64,000 nucleotides of DNA from Paraburkholderia acidipaludis NBRC 101816 (GCF_000684975.1 NZ_BAXZ01000004.1:186001-250000), one strand, 5' to 3'. Counted from the stretch's first letter, positions 53,141 through 62,724 are shown. A program made the numbers and translations. The notes: generated by a model from the sequence alone, not told the origin.

Positions 53141-54330
53141 GCGGATCTCCTTGAAGTCAGCGCGACGCCGCGATCGATCAGGTCGTCGATCTGTTCCGGC
53201 GAAAGTCCGAGTTCCGCCAGCACTTCGCGGGTATGCTGGCCCTGGCGAGGCGGATGCCTGCGCAGCGGCGGCGCCGCGCCGTTGTAGCGAACAGGATGGG
53301 CGAGCACGCGCACGGGACCGGCTTCGTCGTGTTGAAACTGCATGATCATCTGGTTGTGCGCCACCTGGGGATCCGCTTCCACCTGCTCGTAGTCGTTCAC
53401 GGGCGCAAACCAGATGTCGTGCTCCGCGAAGACGTGCATCCACGCTTCGGTGGTCCGCGTCTTCAAGGCGTCGTACACGAGCCGGTTGATCTCGTCGCGA
53501 CGCATCACGTCGTCTTTAGGATGCCTGAATTCGTCGAGCGCGAGGCAGTCCAGCGCGGCGGCGAGTTTGTTCGTGGGGGTGAGCGATATCGCGATCCAGC
53601 CGTCCAGCGTGCGGTATACGCCATATGGGGCGGGATGGAACCGGCTGCCGGTGGGCGGGTCGGTGCGCTTCCAGAGGGGCCCCTTGTTCATGTAGTACGT
53701 AAACGGCTCGATCTGAAGATCGAGTGCCGCGTTCAGCAGGTTGCTTTCCACGCGCGTGCCCATTCCCGTGCGCTCGCGCGCCTGCAGGGCCGCGACCACA
53801 CCGAAGGCGGCCAGCACGGCCGCGTGCTGGTCCACGATCGCCGAGCCGAACGGCGTGGGCGGCGAGTCCGCCTCGCCGGAGAGCATCGTCATGCCGCTCA
53901 TCGCCTGCAACAGCAGATCCTGCCCCGGTCGCTCCAGATAGGGGCCCGACGAACCGTAGCCGGTGCAGGAGCAGTACACGAGACGGGGATTGGCTTCGTG
54001 GACCGCTTCCCAGCCAAAGCCCATGCGGTCGAGAACGCCGGGGCGGTAATTTTCCACGAGGACGTCGGCCTCGCGTATCAGCTTCCAGACGAGTTCACGC
54101 GCGGCCGCTTCGCGCAAATTGAGCGATAGGCTGCGCTGGTTGCGATTCCCGAGCAGGAAGAATACGCTCACGCCCTCCACGAACGCGTCCGCGCCAGTCC
54201 AGCTACGCTCGAATGCGCCGCCCGGCGGTTCTATCTTGATCACGTCCGCGCCGACGTCGGCGAGCATCTGCACGGCGGCCGGGCCTTGCAGAAAGTGGGT
54301 GAAGCTCAGTACCTTGATGCCTTCCAGCAT
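53137..54330 (-). CDS. CaiB/BaiF family III CoA-transferase (second)
   Basis: 397-residue family III CoA-transferase. Visible features: GIKVLSFTHFLQGPAAVQML, LADVGADVIKIEPPGGAFE, VENYRPGVLDRMGFGWE and the catalytic Asp region PFGSAIVDQHAAVLAAFG. It would activate the organic acid for the acyl-CoA dehydrogenase encoded upstream. It is only distantly similar to the CoA-transferase at 46976. Confidence 0.9.
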   Translation of the reverse strand: MLEGIKVLSFTHFLQGPAAVQMLADVGADVIKIEPPGGAFERSWTGADAFVEGVSVFFLLGNRNQRSLSLNLREAAARELVWKLIREADVLVENYRPGVLDRMGFGWEAVHEANPRLVYCSCTGYGSSGPYLERPGQDLLLQAMSGMTMLSGEADSPPTPFGSAIVDQHAAVLAAFGVVAALQARERTGMGTRVESNLLNAALDLQIEPFTYYMNKGPLWKRTDPPTGSRFHPAPYGVYRTLDGWIAISLTPTNKLAAALDCLALDEFRHPKDDVMRRDEINRLVYDALKTRTTEAWMHVFAEHDIWFAPVNDYEQVEADPQVAHNQMIMQFQHDEAGPVRVLAHPVRYNGAAPPLRRHPPRQGQHTREVLAELGLSPEQIDDLIDRGVALTSRRSA

Positions 54331-54355
54331 GACGTCTCCCTGTTCCAGTAACGCG

Positions 54356-55522
54356 CTAGGCCAGCACGGCGCGCGCGATGATCATTCGTTGTATTTCCGA
54401 TGTTCCTTCGACGATTTCGAGTACCTTTGCGTCGCCGAACGCGCGCGCCACGGCCTGCTCGGCCATCACGCCATAACCGCCATGAATCTGCACGGCCTGA
54501 TGCGCCGCCTCCATTGCCCGTTCGGAGGCGAACAGCTTGGCGAGGGATGCCTGCGTCTCGAACGGGAGGCCGGCATCCTTGAGCGCGGCGGCGTCGTAGA
54601 GCATCAGGCGCGCCGCATGCGCATGAGTTGCCATATCCGCCACCTTGAACTGCAGCGCCTGAAACTCCGAAAGTGCGCGACCGAACGCGCGGCGCGTACC
54701 CATATACGCCGTCGAGCGATCGAGCGAGCCCTGCAGGATGCCGAGCGCGAGCGCGCCAATCAGGATGCGGCCGGTGCTGATCTGCGCCAGCGTCTGTCGC
54801 AGGCCCGCGCCGCGCTCGCCGAGCAGATGGTCGGCGGGGACCGCGCACTCGTCGAAAAACAGCTCGTGCGTGATGGACGCGCGCCAGCCGATCTTGCGCA
54901 GCTTCCGGCCAGTGGAAAAGCCGGGGGCGCCCGAGGGAATCACGAAGTTCGAGATTTCCTTGCGGCCGTCCGGACGTGTGCCGGTTACGGCTGCGATGAC
55001 CACCGGGCCGCCTATCGCGGTTCCCGAGTTGCTGATGAAGGTTTTGGATCCGGAGACGGTCCAGCGCTCTCCGTCGAACGTGGCGCGGGTAGCGAGGTTG
55101 GCTGCGTCCGATCCCGCGTCAGGCTCCGACAGGGCGATTGACCCGATTTGCCGCCCGTCCAGGATCGGGCGCAGGAAGCGGTCTTTCTGTTCGGGCGTAC
55201 CGTAGTTCGAAAGAAGGCTCGCCACGGTCGAATTGGCCATCAATGCATTCGCAACCGCGCAGTCGATACGCGCCAACTCCTCCAGCACGATCACGAACGA
55301 TAGCCAGTCGCCGTCACCGCCGCCCCATGTCTCCGGGTACGGCAAGCCGGTGAAGCCGAGTTGCGCGGCCTCGCGCCAGATGTCGTAGGGAAAAGCCTCG
55401 TCTTCCCATAGTTTTTCGGAGTACGGAGCGATTTGCGCTTCCGCGAAGCGGCGCACCGCATCGCGAATCATCGCGTGCTGGTCGGTCAGCCAGTGCGGCC
55501 GGGACGGGATGGGACGGTTCAT
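54356..55522 (-). CDS. Acyl-CoA dehydrogenase
   Basis: 388-residue FAD-dependent acyl-CoA dehydrogenase. Recognisable parts are ALSEPDAGSDAANLATRATF, the FAD/substrate stretch SGSKTFISNSG, the C-terminal QIHGGYGVMAEQAVARAFGD and EGTSEIQRMIIARAVL. It makes a double bond in an acyl-CoA, feeding the hydratases of the operon. It overlaps the enoyl-CoA hydratase gene by four bases. Confidence 0.92.
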   Translation of the reverse strand: MNRPIPSRPHWLTDQHAMIRDAVRRFAEAQIAPYSEKLWEDEAFPYDIWREAAQLGFTGLPYPETWGGGDGDWLSFVIVLEELARIDCAVANALMANSTVASLLSNYGTPEQKDRFLRPILDGRQIGSIALSEPDAGSDAANLATRATFDGERWTVSGSKTFISNSGTAIGGPVVIAAVTGTRPDGRKEISNFVIPSGAPGFSTGRKLRKIGWRASITHELFFDECAVPADHLLGERGAGLRQTLAQISTGRILIGALALGILQGSLDRSTAYMGTRRAFGRALSEFQALQFKVADMATHAHAARLMLYDAAALKDAGLPFETQASLAKLFASERAMEAAHQAVQIHGGYGVMAEQAVARAFGDAKVLEIVEGTSEIQRMIIARAVLA

Positions 55523-56346
55523 TCTGCCGCCGGATCGGAGCGGGAAGGAAAGGGCGCGGGTGAGTTCGCACGGGCGCTCGAGCGGCGTGCGACGAACTGG
55601 TGCAGGCCCGCGCGCGCCGCTTCGCTGCCGAAATTGACGGCATACTGCGCCGCCTCGAGATCGAGGCCTGCCGCCAGCGGCAATTCGCCCGCACGATTCA
55701 CGGCGCGCTTTGCCATCTCGTAGGCGAATCCGTCGTAGTTCGCGAGCGTTGCCGCGAGATCATTCACGGTCGCCAGCAACTGTTCGGGCTCGGTCAGCCG
55801 ATGAATGAAGCCAAACGCGGCGCATTCGTCGGCACGATAGAGCGCTCCGCTCAATATCATCTGCTTGGCGCGGGCGAGCCCCAGTTTGGCGACCGCGAGT
55901 TGTGTTCCCCCCCAGCCCGGCATCGTGTTCAGCGTGATTTCCGGAAAGCCGAAGCGCGCCGCTCGCGAGGCCACCACGAAGTCGCACGCGAGCGCCAGTT
56001 CGAAGCCGCCGCCCAGCGCGTAGCCGTTGACCATCGCAATGGTCGGCTTGCGGCATTCGTGCACGCGCATCAGCACGCGTTGGCCGTCCACCATGTCGCG
56101 ATAGGCGGCAATGGTGTCCAGCGAGGCAAGCCGCTCGACATCGTTGCCCGCGGCAAAGGCTTTCGATCCCGCACCGGTGATGGCGATCGCACGGGTCGCC
56201 GGATCGTTTACCGCGGTGTCCAGCGCTTCGTCGAGCGCGGCGAGCATGGCGGTCGTGAACGCGTTGAGCTTGTCCGGTCGATTCAGCGTCAGGACGCACA
56301 GCGCACCGCGCCGTTCGACGACGACGGGAAGGGGGCTTTCGAGCAT
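55519..56346 (-). CDS. Enoyl-CoA hydratase (crotonase family)
   Basis: 275-residue crotonase-fold hydratase. Unlike the paralogue at 48269, both catalytic glutamates are kept: GGGFELALACDF and FGFPEITLNTMPGWGG. It hydrates the enoyl-CoA made by the dehydrogenase. It is the second gene of the operon, four bases after the MaoC-like gene. Confidence 0.92.
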   Translation of the reverse strand: MLESPLPVVVERRGALCVLTLNRPDKLNAFTTAMLAALDEALDTAVNDPATRAIAITGAGSKAFAAGNDVERLASLDTIAAYRDMVDGQRVLMRVHECRKPTIAMVNGYALGGGFELALACDFVVASRAARFGFPEITLNTMPGWGGTQLAVAKLGLARAKQMILSGALYRADECAAFGFIHRLTEPEQLLATVNDLAATLANYDGFAYEMAKRAVNRAGELPLAAGLDLEAAQYAVNFGSEAARAGLHQFVARRSSARANSPAPFPSRSDPAAE

Positions 56347-56350
56347 GGCG

Positions 56351-56776
56351 TCACAGCACCTTCAGATACGTTTTGCCGGAGGCGACGACCACGCCGTCCT
56401 GGCGCGTCACCTGGGCCGCGAACACGCAGACGTTGCGATCCTCGTCTTTCTCTTCGAGGGTGAGGCGCGCCGTGACGGTATCGCCAATGAACACCGGCGC
56501 GTCGAAGGTGATGTCGTAACGATAAGAGACCGCACCGGGGCTCGGAGCCTTCTGGGCCATGTAGCCCATGACGGTCGACAGAAAGCCGACGGAAAGGCAG
56601 CCCTGCGCAATTCGCTTTTCGAAGCGCGTGGTTCGGGCGAATTCCTCGTTGAGGTGAACGGCGTAAAAGTCGCCGACGATGCCGGCGAAGCCGTAAATAT
56701 CGTATTCGGAAACCGTCTTGGCGAAGCCGGCGGTATCGCCGATCGCATAGTAGTCCATATGTGGGCGCTTTGCCAT
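56351..56776 (-). CDS. MaoC-like acyl dehydratase, first gene of acyl-CoA operon
   Basis: 141-residue hot-dog-fold protein of the MaoC type. The active-site segment GFAGIVGDFYAVHLNEEFA keeps Asp and His but has Tyr-Ala in place of the usual Asn-Pro, so substrate choice may differ from the second MaoC protein. It heads the minus-strand operon, divergent from the TRAP transporter across a 298-base spacer. Confidence 0.82.
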   Translation of the reverse strand: MAKRPHMDYYAIGDTAGFAKTVSEYDIYGFAGIVGDFYAVHLNEEFARTTRFEKRIAQGCLSVGFLSTVMGYMAQKAPSPGAVSYRYDITFDAPVFIGDTVTARLTLEEKDEDRNVCVFAAQVTRQDGVVVASGKTYLKVL

Positions 56777-56897
56777 GATGAGCAGGATGTCTCGTCCGTG
56801 TCGTTCTGAAGGTACGGCGCCGTGTTGCAGCGCCGTTCATGTGAGGCTTACTTTAAAGACGGCACATCCACAAACGGTAGGACGGTTTTCCCGATCT

Positions 56898-56956
56898 CTT
56901 GGATTTTTTCGCAACCGGACTCCCGGCGCGAAAATCCGCCCGTCAAAAAGTCCAAG
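56898..56956. promoter_or_regulatory. Nested inverted repeats in the MaoC/TRAP spacer
   Basis: GGATTTTTTCGC (56901-56912) faces GCGAAAATCC (56928-56937), and an outer pair CTTGGA (56898-56903) faces TCCAAG (56951-56956). A further AGAAATCC follows. The cluster lies between two divergent operons of one apparent pathway and is a good candidate operator for a shared regulator, not identified here. Confidence 0.5.
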
Positions 56957-57074
56957 AAATCCGAAGGGCGGTCCTAACGCACCGCGATGTCGATCACAAA
57001 TACTTGGAGCAACCCGCCGGCGGCACCCTCTGCGACGCATGACGCGGGTATCCATATCGTGGCAAGGAGACACC

Positions 57075-58109
57075 ATGAATCCGCTTTCAAAGGCGCAGAC
57101 CGCCTGGCGCGCGGCAACGCACGTCGTGCTCGCGGTCCTGTGCGTGGCCGTATCGTCCGTAGCGCTCGCGCAGGACAAGGTTGTGATGAAGCTCGGTCAC
57201 ACGCTCGCGCCCGACAATCATTACCAACTGACCGCCCAGGTGTTCGCGAAAGAGGTCGCGCAGCGCACGCACGGCCGGATTACGATCGAGATATTTCCCC
57301 AGTCGCAACTGGGCGGCGAAGTGCAAATGGCGCAGGCGCTGCGCACGGGTACGCAGGAGCTGATGATCTCGGCTCAGGCGCCGATCGACAACACCATCAA
57401 GCAATGGCAGATCTTCGACATACCGTACCTGTTCAGCAATATGGACGAGGCGAATGCCCTGCTCCAGGGGCCGGTGGGCCGCAAGTATCTCGACATGATG
57501 CAGCCGGTCAATATGGTCGGTCTCACGTGGCTTGCAGTGGGCGAGCGCAACGTATTCACGACGAAGCGCCCCATCAATTCGTTGGCCGACATGCGCGATC
57601 TCAAGGTTCGCGTCATGCAGAGTCCCGGCTATATCGCGGGTTACAAGGCACTCGGCGCGAATCCTACGCCGCTCGCCTATAACCAGCTGTTCCTCGCGCT
57701 TTCCCAGGGGCTGGTCGACGGCGCGGACACCTCGCCCGAGGAATTCATCCAGGACAAGTTTTCAGAAGTCGCTAAGCATTTCTATCTGACCCACGTGAAC
57801 TACCTGCCTGTCGTGCTGGCCATGAGCAAGAGCGCATGGTCGAAGCTCTCGCCGGGCGACCAGAAGATTTTCATGGACTCGGCCAAGGTGGCGGCGCAAT
57901 TCGACTTGCAGGAATACAAGCGCGAATATAACGCCGCGCTGGCCGCCATGAAGCAAAAGGGCATTCAGGTGGCGGCGCCGGATACGAAGAGCTGGATTGC
58001 GGCGACTCAACCGGCGCGCGACGAATTGATCGGCCAGATCCCGGACGGCAAAGCGCTCTACCAGCAGATCGTCGACACGGAGAAGAGCGATTCCGTCGCA
58101 GCGAAATGA
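57075..58109 (+). CDS. dctP: TRAP transporter substrate-binding protein DctP
   Basis: 344-residue periplasmic binding protein of the DctP type with a signal peptide (about residues 1-34, ending ALAQ). Family stretches include LKVRVMQSPGYIAGYKALGA, PTPLAYNQLFLALSQGLVDG (the conserved Arg/Asn carboxylate site) and DTSPEEF. It captures an organic acid for DctQM. AAGGAG precedes the ATG at 57075. Confidence 0.92.
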   Translation: MNPLSKAQTAWRAATHVVLAVLCVAVSSVALAQDKVVMKLGHTLAPDNHYQLTAQVFAKEVAQRTHGRITIEIFPQSQLGGEVQMAQALRTGTQELMISAQAPIDNTIKQWQIFDIPYLFSNMDEANALLQGPVGRKYLDMMQPVNMVGLTWLAVGERNVFTTKRPINSLADMRDLKVRVMQSPGYIAGYKALGANPTPLAYNQLFLALSQGLVDGADTSPEEFIQDKFSEVAKHFYLTHVNYLPVVLAMSKSAWSKLSPGDQKIFMDSAKVAAQFDLQEYKREYNAALAAMKQKGIQVAAPDTKSWIAATQPARDELIGQIPDGKALYQQIVDTEKSDSVAAK

Positions 58110-58149
58110 CGTCCGCGGACTGGATCGCCGGTAAAGGAGGATGCCAATT

Positions 58150-58683
58150 ATGGAGAAGGTTGCACGTGGCCTGATGCTGATCGACGGCATCGTGTTGAAG
58201 GTTACGCTGTTCCTGTGCTGCTGCCTGCTTCTGGCGGCAGTCGGTATTGCAGGCCTGGGGGTGATATTCCGCTTTGTCCTGCACGATTCGCTGTCGTGGT
58301 CGGACGAGGTCGCGTCTTATCTGTTCGTGTGGCTGACCTGCCTCGGCGCTGCGGCGGGGATCAAATTGCGCGTGCATCCGCAGGTGCGCGTTCTGGCGGA
58401 TCGTGTGCCCGGCGCGCTCGTGCCTTTGCTCAATGACCTGACCGACTGCGCCATTTTCGCGCTGGGCGCCGTGTTCATCGTGTACGGATCGGACATGCTG
58501 GAGTTGATGGGCACGGAGACGGCGGCGTCGATTCCCCTGTCGATGGTTTATCCGTATCTGTCCATTCCGGTGTGCGGCGCCTTGATCGCGTTTCACTCCG
58601 TCGTACGCATCGTCGTATCGCACCTCGTGCCGGGAGCGCAGTCGGGCGAGGCCCTGGTCGGCGGCGTATCCGAACACTTATAG
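58150..58683 (+). CDS. dctQ: TRAP transporter small membrane subunit DctQ
   Basis: 177-residue membrane protein with four transmembrane helices and the DctQ feature SWSDEVASYLFVWLTCLGAA. It pairs with DctM to drive Na+-coupled uptake. AAAGGAGG ends at 58140, so ATG 58150 has normal spacing, while ATG 58141 would abut the ribosome site. Confidence 0.9.
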   Translation: MEKVARGLMLIDGIVLKVTLFLCCCLLLAAVGIAGLGVIFRFVLHDSLSWSDEVASYLFVWLTCLGAAAGIKLRVHPQVRVLADRVPGALVPLLNDLTDCAIFALGAVFIVYGSDMLELMGTETAASIPLSMVYPYLSIPVCGALIAFHSVVRIVVSHLVPGAQSGEALVGGVSEHL

Positions 58684-58693
58684 GATTCAGACC

Positions 58694-59965
58694 ATGTGGG
58701 CAATCGTATTTGGAGCCGGACTTCTCAGCCTGGGCGTGCCGGTGGCGGTCTGTATCGGGATAGCCGCCGCACTCGCGCTCTACGTCAACGGCACGCCGCT
58801 GCTCGTGATTCCGCAACAACTGTTTTCCAATCTCAACAACGTCAGCCTGCTGGCGATTCCGTTCTTCATGCTGACCGGCGCCATCATGGATTCGGGCGGC
58901 GTTTCACGTCGGATTATTGAGTTCTCCCAAGCGCTGGTCGGCTTCATGCGGGGCGGAATCGGCCAGGTGACGATTGTCGCGAGCATGTTCTTTGCGGACC
59001 TGTCCGGCTCCGCGACGGCGGATACGGCGGCCATAGGCTCTGTGATGATTCCGGGCATGGTGAAGAACGGCTATGCCCGCCCGTTTGCCGTGGCGCTGCA
59101 ATCCGCGGCCGGTTCGCTCGGCCTGCTTTCTCCCGTCTCGATGAGCATGCTCGTCTACGCCTATACGGCGAATGTTTCCGTGGGGGTCATGTTCATCGCG
59201 GGCATCATTCCGATGCTGCTCGTCGTGTCGTCGTTCATGATCGTCAACTTCATCACCGCCGTGCACAGCGGATATAGCTCGGTCGAACCGTTCGACGTTC
59301 GCGTACTGTGGAAGACGTTTCGCGAAGCATTCCTTGCGCTGCTCACGCCAATCATCATTCTGGGCGGAATACTGGGCGGCGTGTTCACGCCGGTCGAAGC
59401 CGGGGTGGTGGCGGCGACCTACGTGACCCTCGTGAGCGCATTCGTCTTTCGCTCGCTCAAGCTCTCGCACTTCAAGGACATCCTTCTGCGGACGTGCGTG
59501 AACACGACGCGCGTATCGTTCCTGCTCGGTCTCGCTTTCGTGCTGGGCCGCTATCTGATCGAGGCGCAGATTCCGCTGCATGTCGCCAACAGCTTCATGT
59601 CGATCACCACGAACGCGATCGTGCTCCTGATTCTGATTAATCTGTTTCTCATCGCGGCGCATACGGTGCTCGAGACTATTTCGAGCATTGCGGTCATCAT
59701 TCCGGTGTTTCTTCCGCTGGTTACCCAGATGAACATCGATCCCGTGGTATTCGGCGTCATCGTGCTGATCAATTCGGCGATCGGGATCAACCTGCCGCCC
59801 ATCGGGTTTTGCCTGTTTACCGCGGCCTCTATTGGCGGGGTGTCGGTCGAGAAGGCCACGCGCGCGATCCTGCCGTTTATCTTCGCGCTGACTTGCGACC
59901 TGCTGCTGGTCATCTTCTTTCCGCATATCGCCCGCTTTTTGCCCAACCTCCTGGGCGCTCAATGA
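58694..59965 (+). CDS. dctM: TRAP transporter large membrane subunit DctM
   Basis: 423-residue polytopic protein of the DctM family, about 12 transmembrane segments. It shows AIPFFMLTGAIMDSGGVSRR, DLSGSATADTAAIGSVMIPG and TPVEAGVVAATYVTLVSAFV, all typical. It forms the transport channel with DctQ and follows it by ten bases. Confidence 0.94.
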   Translation: MWAIVFGAGLLSLGVPVAVCIGIAAALALYVNGTPLLVIPQQLFSNLNNVSLLAIPFFMLTGAIMDSGGVSRRIIEFSQALVGFMRGGIGQVTIVASMFFADLSGSATADTAAIGSVMIPGMVKNGYARPFAVALQSAAGSLGLLSPVSMSMLVYAYTANVSVGVMFIAGIIPMLLVVSSFMIVNFITAVHSGYSSVEPFDVRVLWKTFREAFLALLTPIIILGGILGGVFTPVEAGVVAATYVTLVSAFVFRSLKLSHFKDILLRTCVNTTRVSFLLGLAFVLGRYLIEAQIPLHVANSFMSITTNAIVLLILINLFLIAAHTVLETISSIAVIIPVFLPLVTQMNIDPVVFGVIVLINSAIGINLPPIGFCLFTAASIGGVSVEKATRAILPFIFALTCDLLLVIFFPHIARFLPNLLGAQ

Positions 59966-60013
59966 CGTGATGCCGCCTGCCGCTGCCGCGGTACTTTCTC
60001 TGGAAATGCTTCC

Positions 60014-61198
60014 ATGCCATCCCAATCCCCTTACCTTCCTCAGGACTTCGAACAGTCGCTGCTTGTCGGCCGCATCTGGCGATCAACGGCAAGCGGCGAA
60101 GGCCCCTGCGTCGTCGTCGTGCGCGGTGGCAGGGTTTTCGACATTACCTCCATCGCGCCGACCACGGCGGATCTGTTCGAACGGGATGACCTGCTCGACG
60201 TCGTGCGCGGTGCATCCGGCGAGTCGCTCGGGGAGGTCAATGCGCTGGTCGCGCACAGCCTCGAAGCCGGTCGCTCCGCGGGAAATGTGACGGACCGCTT
60301 CTCGTTGCTCGCGCCGTGCGACCTGCAGCCGATCAAGGCCTGCGGCGTGACGTTTGCCGTGAGTCTCATCGAACGCGTCATCGAAGAGCAGGCCGGCGGC
60401 GATCCCGCCAAAGCGCACGACTTTCGCGCCCGAATCACGCAACTGGTCGGTACCGATCTTTCGAAGATCAAACCCGGCTCCGCTGCCGCGATGAAATTGA
60501 AGGAAGAACTGCAGCGCCGGGGCGCGTGGTCGCAATACATGGAAGTGGGTATCGGCCCCGACGCCGAAGTGTTCTCGAAGTCGCAGCCAATGTCCGCCGT
60601 GGGATTCGGCGCGGAGATCGGCCTGCATCCGGCCTCCGCTTGGAATAACCCCGAACCCGAAATCGTTCTCGCGGTCAACAGCAAGGGCACGGCGGTCGGG
60701 GCAACGCTGGGTAACGACGTCAATCTGCGCGACATCGAAGGCCGCTCGGCGCTCCTGCTTGGAAAATGCAAGGACAACAACGGCTCGTGCGCAATGGGGC
60801 CGTTCATCCGGCTATTCGATGAAGCCTTTACGCTCGATTCGATTCGCTCGACCAGCGTTTCGCTGCGTGTCGAGGGTATCGACGACGATTTCCTGCTAGA
60901 GGGCGTGAGCCATATGAAGGAAATCAGCCGCGATCCTCTCGATCTCGTCGCGCAAACGTGGGGCCGCCATCATCAATATCCCGATGGCTTCATGCTGTTT
61001 CTTGGCACGATGTTCTCGCCGATCGAGGATCGCGATGCGCCAGGCGGAGGCTTCACTCACCACCTGGGCGATCGCGTCACGATCAGTGCGCCGCCGCTTG
61101 GCGCGATCGTGAATACGGTACGCCTTTGCACCGAAATCGAACCGTGGACGTTCGGCGTGCGCGCGCTTTACGCCAATCTCGCCGCGCGCGGCTTTTAA
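60014..61198 (+). CDS. Fumarylacetoacetate-hydrolase family enzyme
   Basis: 394-residue FAH-fold enzyme. The metal-binding core with GFGAEIGLHPASAWNNPEPE and NDVNLRDIEGRSALLLGKCK matches the longer FAH-family proteins that act on 2-keto-3-deoxy sugar acids or related beta-diketo/enol acids. It lies 48 bases after dctM in the same direction, so it is probably the first enzyme acting on, or the last product step of, the acid imported by the TRAP system. A sugar-acid dehydratase role is possible but not proven. Confidence 0.82.
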   Translation: MPSQSPYLPQDFEQSLLVGRIWRSTASGEGPCVVVVRGGRVFDITSIAPTTADLFERDDLLDVVRGASGESLGEVNALVAHSLEAGRSAGNVTDRFSLLAPCDLQPIKACGVTFAVSLIERVIEEQAGGDPAKAHDFRARITQLVGTDLSKIKPGSAAAMKLKEELQRRGAWSQYMEVGIGPDAEVFSKSQPMSAVGFGAEIGLHPASAWNNPEPEIVLAVNSKGTAVGATLGNDVNLRDIEGRSALLLGKCKDNNGSCAMGPFIRLFDEAFTLDSIRSTSVSLRVEGIDDDFLLEGVSHMKEISRDPLDLVAQTWGRHHQYPDGFMLFLGTMFSPIEDRDAPGGGFTHHLGDRVTISAPPLGAIVNTVRLCTEIEPWTFGVRALYANLAARGF

Positions 61199-61207
61199 CC
61201 AGGACCG

Positions 61208-61300
61208 TCACATTCCCTTGCTCTTCGGCAGTTCCGGCAGCTGCGCCAGCAAAATTTCGAGTCCTTCGGAAATCAGCGGGCGGCCGATGATTGCGTCGCG
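61208..61300 (-). pseudogene. Possible C-terminal gene remnant
   Basis: About 31 codons on the minus strand read WRDAIIGRPLISEGLEILLA and end SKGM before a stop. The segment looks protein-like but has no start of its own; it lies in a different frame from the SGNH hydrolase upstream. It may be the tail of a lost gene. Between 61300 and 61333 nothing else is seen. Confidence 0.25.
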
Positions 61301-61332
61301 CCAATGCGGCCCAGGCGCGGCCCAGGCGCGGC

Positions 61333-61983
61333 TCAGGCGCCAAAGCGCTGGCGGACCAGTTCGGCCACGGCCTTGCCAAGGCGGTGGTGCTGCTCGGCCT
61401 CGTAATGCACGCCGTCGGTCGGGCTGACCTTGACGACGTCGCCGGCGTCGAGGAACGCGGAGCCGTACTTCACGGCAACGCGCTCGTAGAGCGGGGCGAG
61501 CAGGCGCGATTTGGCCGCGCCGCCCGTGAAGATTTCGCCGAGAAAGCCGACTTCCCCGATCGGCGCGGGCGCCATCAGCAGCACGTGCGGCGTCGATCCG
61601 CCCGGGCCCGCCCGGCAGGCCACGAGCGTTTCCAGCAGCACGTCGACCGAGTTCGCGACGTCGGCGGGCGTGACGGAGAAGCGCGCCTTGAGGTCGTTCG
61701 TGCCGAGCATGAGCACGACCACGTCCACGGGCAACTGGCTTTCGAGGCACGGGCGCAGATACGCGAGACCGTTCTTGTGCCGGCCCTCGATGGGATCGTC
61801 GTGAACGGTGGTGCGCGCAGGCAGGCCTTCCTCCACGACACTCCAGCCGTTGCCCAGCGCCTCGCGCAGCACGCCGGGCCAGCGGTCGGCGGGGCCGAAG
61901 CGTTCGAGCACGCCGGGCAGGTTGAGCGGCTTCGTGCCGTGCGTGTTGGAGTCGCCGTAACAGAGCAGGGTGCGAATCGCCAT
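61333..61983 (-). CDS. SGNH/GDSL-family hydrolase
   Basis: 216-residue SGNH hydrolase without a signal peptide. Block I is LLCYGDSNTHGTKP (catalytic Ser in GDSN), block III GTND, and block V DGVHY carries the Asp/His pair. The extra EEGLPARTTVHDDPIEGRHK is typical of the arylesterase-like subgroup that hydrolyses small acyl or aryl esters. It is divergent from the TetR gene; one of the repressor operators lies in the shared spacer. Confidence 0.9.
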   Translation of the reverse strand: MAIRTLLCYGDSNTHGTKPLNLPGVLERFGPADRWPGVLREALGNGWSVVEEGLPARTTVHDDPIEGRHKNGLAYLRPCLESQLPVDVVVLMLGTNDLKARFSVTPADVANSVDVLLETLVACRAGPGGSTPHVLLMAPAPIGEVGFLGEIFTGGAAKSRLLAPLYERVAVKYGSAFLDAGDVVKVSPTDGVHYEAEQHHRLGKAVAELVRQRFGA

Positions 61984-62083
61984 GTGTTTCCTCGTTTGCG
62001 GATAAGTTGCCGATGCGAAATCCCGACAGCACGCCTCGCGGGCCTCGGGCGCTGCAATGCCACTACGAATTCTGTGAGATTAC

Positions 62084-62098
62084 TAGACGACCGGTCTA
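62084..62098. promoter_or_regulatory. NemR-like operator, copy 1
   Basis: The 15-base element TAGACGACCGGTCTA is a partial palindrome (TAGAC/GTCTA ends), lying 24 bases before the TetR gene start and in the spacer shared with the SGNH hydrolase. An identical copy lies at 62797. The sequence resembles the TAGACC/GGTCTA operator of NemR. Confidence 0.75.
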
Positions 62099-62121
62099 AC
62101 GGGTCGCTAAACTGCCACGCC

Positions 62122-62724
62122 ATGAATGCAGAGACAGCCGTCGAAATGCGGCAATACATCCTCGATACCGCCATGCCCATCCTGCTGGGCAAGGGCTTCT
62201 CGGCGGTCGGCCTCAGCGAGATTCTCGCGGCCGCGGGCGTTCCCAAAGGGTCGTTCTACCACTACTTCGGCTCGAAGGAGGCGTTTGGCGTCGCGCTGCT
62301 GACGTCCTACTTCGCCGATTACGTGGAACGCCTGGACGAACTGCTGGAGCGCCGGCCGGGCACGGCGGCCGAGCGGCTCATGCGCTACTGGGACGACTGG
62401 TGCGCGACGCAGTGTGCCGACGACCCGGCGGGCAAATGTCTCACGGTCAAGCTGGGCGCCGAAGTCTGCGATTTGTCCGAACCGATGCGTCTCGCCCTGC
62501 AGCGCGGCACCGGGCAGATCGTGGCGCGGCTCGCCGCGTGCATCGAAGCGGGGCGCGAGGACGGAACGCTCGCGGGCGTGAGCGATGCGGCCGCGACGGC
62601 GGCATCGCTCTACGAGTTGTGGCTGGGGGCGACGCTCTTGGGAAAGATCCGGCGTGACGGGCGACCGCTCGATGCGGCCATGGCGACGACGCGCAGCATG
62701 CTGGGCCTGCCGCCGGCCCGCTGA
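62122..62724 (+). CDS. TetR-family repressor, NemR-like
   Basis: 200-residue TetR/AcrR regulator. The helix-turn-helix GLSEILAAAGVPKGSFYHYF is followed by a ligand domain with several Cys residues (WCATQCADDPAGKC, EVCDLSE), which in NemR sense electrophiles such as quinones, methylglyoxal or hypochlorite. It is flanked by two identical operators, one before its own start and one before the DJ-1-family gene, so it probably represses itself and its neighbours. Confidence 0.87.
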   Translation: MNAETAVEMRQYILDTAMPILLGKGFSAVGLSEILAAAGVPKGSFYHYFGSKEAFGVALLTSYFADYVERLDELLERRPGTAAERLMRYWDDWCATQCADDPAGKCLTVKLGAEVCDLSEPMRLALQRGTGQIVARLAACIEAGREDGTLAGVSDAAATAASLYELWLGATLLGKIRRDGRPLDAAMATTRSMLGLPPAR

